From CAMUQR01 sp963526735 (GTDB lineage: Bacteria > Patescibacteriota > Saccharimonadia > Saccharimonadales > Saccharimonadaceae): a stretch of DNA of 64,000 nucleotides. Shown in pieces: positions 62,633 through 64,000 of this stretch. The position numbers and the translations under genes are program-made. The stretch spans positions 79,303-143,302 of the forward strand of contig CAURNU010000002.1 in assembly GCA_963526735.1 (NCBI GenBank). The letters run 5' to 3'. Position 1 is the stretch's first letter. Every line of letters starts with the position of its first letter. Below the pieces are notes generated by a model that saw nothing but the letters and a program-made list of their open reading frames with translations, was not told the origin of the DNA and made no database searches.

Positions 62633-62643
62633 TATCTTAGTGT

Positions 62644-62719
62644 GGCTCTTTAGCTCAGTTGGTAGAGCAGAGGCCTGAAGAGCCTTGTGTCCCCAGTTCA
62701 AGTCTGGGAGGAGCCACCA
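62644..62719 (+). tRNA. tRNA-Phe (anticodon GAA)
   Basis: 76 nt with encoded CCA. GGCTCTT/AGGAGCC acceptor, anticodon loop CTGAAGA on a GAGGC/GCCTT stem, T-arm CCCAG-TTCAAGT-CTGGG. Confidence 0.95.
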
Positions 62720-62848
62720 AAGTAAGTGCCTCACCCTCGTGGTGAGGTATTTACTTTGGCTTGTTTTTTTAAAAAAAGCAAGGACTCGAACTGGCAGTTC
62801 GGGCGCACGCATGAACGTTAGTGAATTGTCTGGGAGGAGCCACCAAAG
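62702..62848 (+). repeat. 21-bp direct repeat of the tRNA-Phe 3' end (att-like)
   Basis: The 21 bp at 62702-62722, covering the T-stem, acceptor strand, CCA and 3 bp beyond, recur exactly at 62828-62848, 126 bp downstream. The duplicated 3' end of a tRNA is the classic mark of integrase att sites or of a partial tRNA copy. No ORF or integrase lies between. Confidence 0.75.
62719..62767 (+). terminator. tRNA-Phe terminator
   Basis: A long stem AAGTAAGTGCCTCACC/GGTGAGGTATTTACTT around a CTCGT loop, followed by GGCTTG and seven T residues. Confidence 0.8.
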
Positions 62849-62880
62849 AAAAAAGATCACTTTACGTGGTCTTTTTTCTT
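62847..62880 (+). terminator. Second terminator after the tRNA-Phe 3' duplication
   Basis: AGAAAAAAGATCAC/GTGGTCTTTTTTCT with a TTTAC loop. It follows the duplicated 3' end just as the first terminator follows the intact gene. Confidence 0.7.
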
Positions 62881-63003
62881 GTGTAAGTTTTACAATCTAG
62901 ATTTAAGAATTACCATCCGTAATGAAAGTTTGCATCTCAAAAATCTGCACCAATTAAAAACAGCGTCGAGCATCCTCTACGCCATTTTTTATGAAACAAA
63001 ACT

Positions 63004-63080
63004 TGGTAGCAGCGACTGGGATCGAACCAGTGACCTTAGGCTTATGAGTCCTACGCTCTAACCAACTGAGCTACGCTGCC
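63004..63080 (-). tRNA. tRNA-Met (anticodon CAU)
   Basis: 77 nt with encoded CCA. GGCAGCG/CGCTGCT acceptor, anticodon loop CTCATAA, T-arm ACTGG-TTCGATC-CCAGT. The A-U-rich end of the anticodon stem and the paired acceptor end favour the elongator; a CAU tRNA-Ile with lysidine cannot be excluded. Confidence 0.9.
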
Positions 63081-63093
63081 ACAAGACTTGTTA

Positions 63094-63122
63094 ATTTTAG
63101 CAAATTTAATTCCAAAAGTCAA
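63094..63122 (-). promoter_or_regulatory. tRNA-Met promoter
   Basis: TTGACT (63117-63122), 17-bp spacer, TGC-TAAAAT (63094-63099) on the minus strand. The -35 lies within the T-rich tail of the upstream deaminase terminator. Confidence 0.75.
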
Positions 63123-63131
63123 AAAGTAAAA

Positions 63132-63159
63132 GTCGCGCCCTAGATGTTAGTGACGCGAC
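63132..63159 (-). terminator. Terminator of the dCMP deaminase gene
   Basis: GTCGCG/CGCGAC stem on the minus strand followed by TTTTACTTTTT. Confidence 0.75.
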
Positions 63160-63166
63160 CATTTCC

Positions 63167-63628
63167 TTAACAAGGTTCTTCTGGCGATAGCACGAGCTGA
63201 CGCAACTTAATGCCAGCTTCTTCGGCGAGACGTTTTGACCAGACAAACTTTTGATTGCCTTTTCGCAACTTTGAATCATCGAGATAAATCACTTCTTTAA
63301 TACCAGTTTGAATAATCATCTTCATGCACTCAAAACATGGATATAAAATGACATAAATCCGACAGCCATGCAAATCCTGCGTAGCGTTCAAAATCGCATT
63401 AGCTTCGGCGTGAGCCACATAAAAATGTTTATCTTCACTATCCCACGGCACTAAATCTTGATCAATTCCCCGCGGTGCGCCATTGTAACCCGCCCCCGCC
63501 ACGGTGTTTTGTGGTGTAACAATAATCGCCCCAACTTGATAATCTGGATCCGGTGAGCGTTCAGCCATCACCTGTGCCATCTTCATAAACACCTCGTCCC
63601 ACGAGGAACGAGCTTTACGAACGTTCAT
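63167..63628 (-). CDS. Deoxycytidylate (dCMP) deaminase family protein
   Basis: 153 residues. The zinc-dependent deaminase motif HAEANAIL (His and catalytic Glu, about 76-83) and YPCFECMKMI (two Cys ligands, about 100-109) are intact. DYQVGAIIVTP and GYNGAPRG are typical of ComEB/dCMP deaminases, which make dUMP for thymidylate synthesis. Strong SD AAGGAGG. It stands alone beside the CRISPR leader, and no cas gene adjoins it. Confidence 0.9.
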   Translation of the reverse strand: MNVRKARSSWDEVFMKMAQVMAERSPDPDYQVGAIIVTPQNTVAGAGYNGAPRGIDQDLVPWDSEDKHFYVAHAEANAILNATQDLHGCRIYVILYPCFECMKMIIQTGIKEVIYLDDSKLRKGNQKFVWSKRLAEEAGIKLRQLVLSPEEPC

Positions 63629-63736
63629 AGTTTTTCCTCCTTTTTTACAAAATTAATGTACAATATTATCATTATCATACAAGATTGTTTATAAAAATCA
63701 AATATCATAAAATGCAGATCAGCTGATTGCTTCACT

Positions 63737-63786
63737 ATGAGTTTTTGCTATAATAAACTCATGCTTAACAGCATCGGAACTCGCAA
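63737..63786 (+). promoter_or_regulatory. CRISPR leader promoter within an 8-bp inverted repeat
   Basis: ATGAGTTT (63737-63744) and AAACTCAT (63755-63762) are perfect inverted copies flanking TTGCTATAAT, which contains the extended -10 TGC-TATAAT (63746-63754). A start near 63761 would give a roughly 26-nt leader RNA with an ATGC/GCAT hairpin before the first repeat. A second palindrome, ATCAGCTGAT, lies at about 63718-63727. Confidence 0.65.
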
Positions 63787-64000
63787 GTTATAGTTCCCTA
63801 ATAATTTAGATATTGATATAATTGCACTCACAACTACTGCAATATGACCCCGTTATAGTTCCCTAATAATTTAGATATTGATATAATCCAGAGTGGTTAT
63901 TATCTGTATCAACCTTAGTTATAGTTCCCTAATAATTTAGATATTGATATAATAAGGTTTACAATCAAGAACAGCCACTTATGGTTATAGTTCCCTAATA
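63787..64000 (+). CRISPR. CRISPR array, type II-C-like repeats (continues past window)
   Basis: Three identical 36-bp repeats lie at 63787-63822, 63852-63887 and 63918-63953, with the first 17 bp of a fourth at 63984-64000. Spacers are 29, 30 and 30 bp and unrelated to each other. The repeat begins GTTATAGTTCCCT and ends TTGATATAAT, closely matching the layout of the Neisseria type II-C repeat (GTTGTAGCTCCCT...TGCTACAAT). Repeat length and 30-bp spacers fit Cas9 systems. The last nine bases form a perfect extended -10 (TGA-TATAAT), so each repeat may drive transcription into its own spacer. No cas gene or anti-repeat was found in the window; both are expected to the right. Confidence 0.95.

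Noticed and set aside
62328..62860. Open frames running through the tRNA genes on the minus strand
   Set aside because: They read through tRNA-Cys, tRNA-Phe and the partial tRNA copies; RNA genes explain the sequence.
63775..63797. GGAACT...AGTTCC pairing between leader and first repeat as a tracrRNA anti-repeat
   Set aside because: Only 6 bp match the repeat; an anti-repeat should pair with far more of it. Probably chance.
1..64000. Genetic code with UGA as glycine or tryptophan
   Set aside because: No conserved gene is interrupted by an in-frame TGA, and every family member reaches normal length in the standard code. The data show TGA absence, not reassignment.

Overview
The window is a gene-dense, mostly minus-strand stretch of a bacterial chromosome. 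It reads like a member of the Candidate Phyla Radiation (Patescibacteria), possibly Saccharibacteria. The CPR assignment rests on three observations. The gene set is almost all information processing, cell wall and membrane, with hardly any biosynthesis. AlaRS lacks the usual C-terminal domain, and several membrane proteins are of types common in CPR genomes. No gene uses TGA as its stop codon: I read 53 stops as 34 TAA, 19 TAG and 0 TGA. The phylum-level placement is inference. No rRNA is present.

Layout. 1-762 is the start of a secreted lysozyme/glucosaminidase-like protein that runs off the left edge. 932-6464 is a minus operon tyrS - phosphohexomutase - recG - rsmD. 6579-9308 is a class A penicillin-binding protein. 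9371-15365 is clpC - membrane zincin - radA - PIN/TRAM protein. 15502-16711 is nusA with an intrinsic terminator inside its leader. 16796-17318 is a small secreted-protein gene bracketed by a 13-bp inverted repeat. 17636-20774 holds RNase J and a COG0523 GTPase. 20850-28590 holds a LysM-CHAP hydrolase and then alaS - FtsA/PilM-like - baseplate-J-like - ruvX - mltG. 28740-33523 has two unknown genes, a DUF898-like membrane protein and nifS - ydcF - mnmA. 33553-43669 holds metG - tatD, two accessory genes, and dnaE - G5/3D protein - rsmA. 43676-53061 holds galU with small membrane proteins, and a small membrane protein - pheS - pheT - gatC - gatA - HEPN-like - gatB. 53161-62159 holds a histidine phosphatase, a degenerate aquaporin, enolase, ligA, and lemA - htpX. 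62201-63080 carries four tRNA genes (Leu, Cys, Phe, Met) and two partial tRNA copies. A dCMP deaminase follows. The first four repeats of a type II-C-like CRISPR array close the window and continue past the right edge.

Functional logic. Protein synthesis (five synthetase subunits, GatCAB, four tRNAs, MnmA/NifS thiolation, RsmA/RsmD) and peptidoglycan work (PBP, MltG, LysM-CHAP, G5/3D, lysozyme-like protein, YdcF) dominate. The PBP, MltG, CHAP and 3D proteins suggest a cell that builds and remodels its own wall. In a CPR epibiont these proteins would also be candidates for contact with a host.

Most notable signals. (1) Every CRISPR repeat ends in a perfect extended -10 promoter, the Neisseria-type arrangement, and the leader promoter sits inside an 8-bp inverted repeat. 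(2) TGA is vacant as a stop. (3) At least eight genes have a -10 box 6-8 nt from the ATG and are probably leaderless. (4) nusA has a promoter-proximal terminator that could give autoregulation. (5) Two orphan promoter-terminator units between convergent genes may encode small RNAs of about 50 nt. (6) Two tRNA genes have 20-21 nt partial duplications beside them. (7) LigA has lost all four zinc-finger cysteines.
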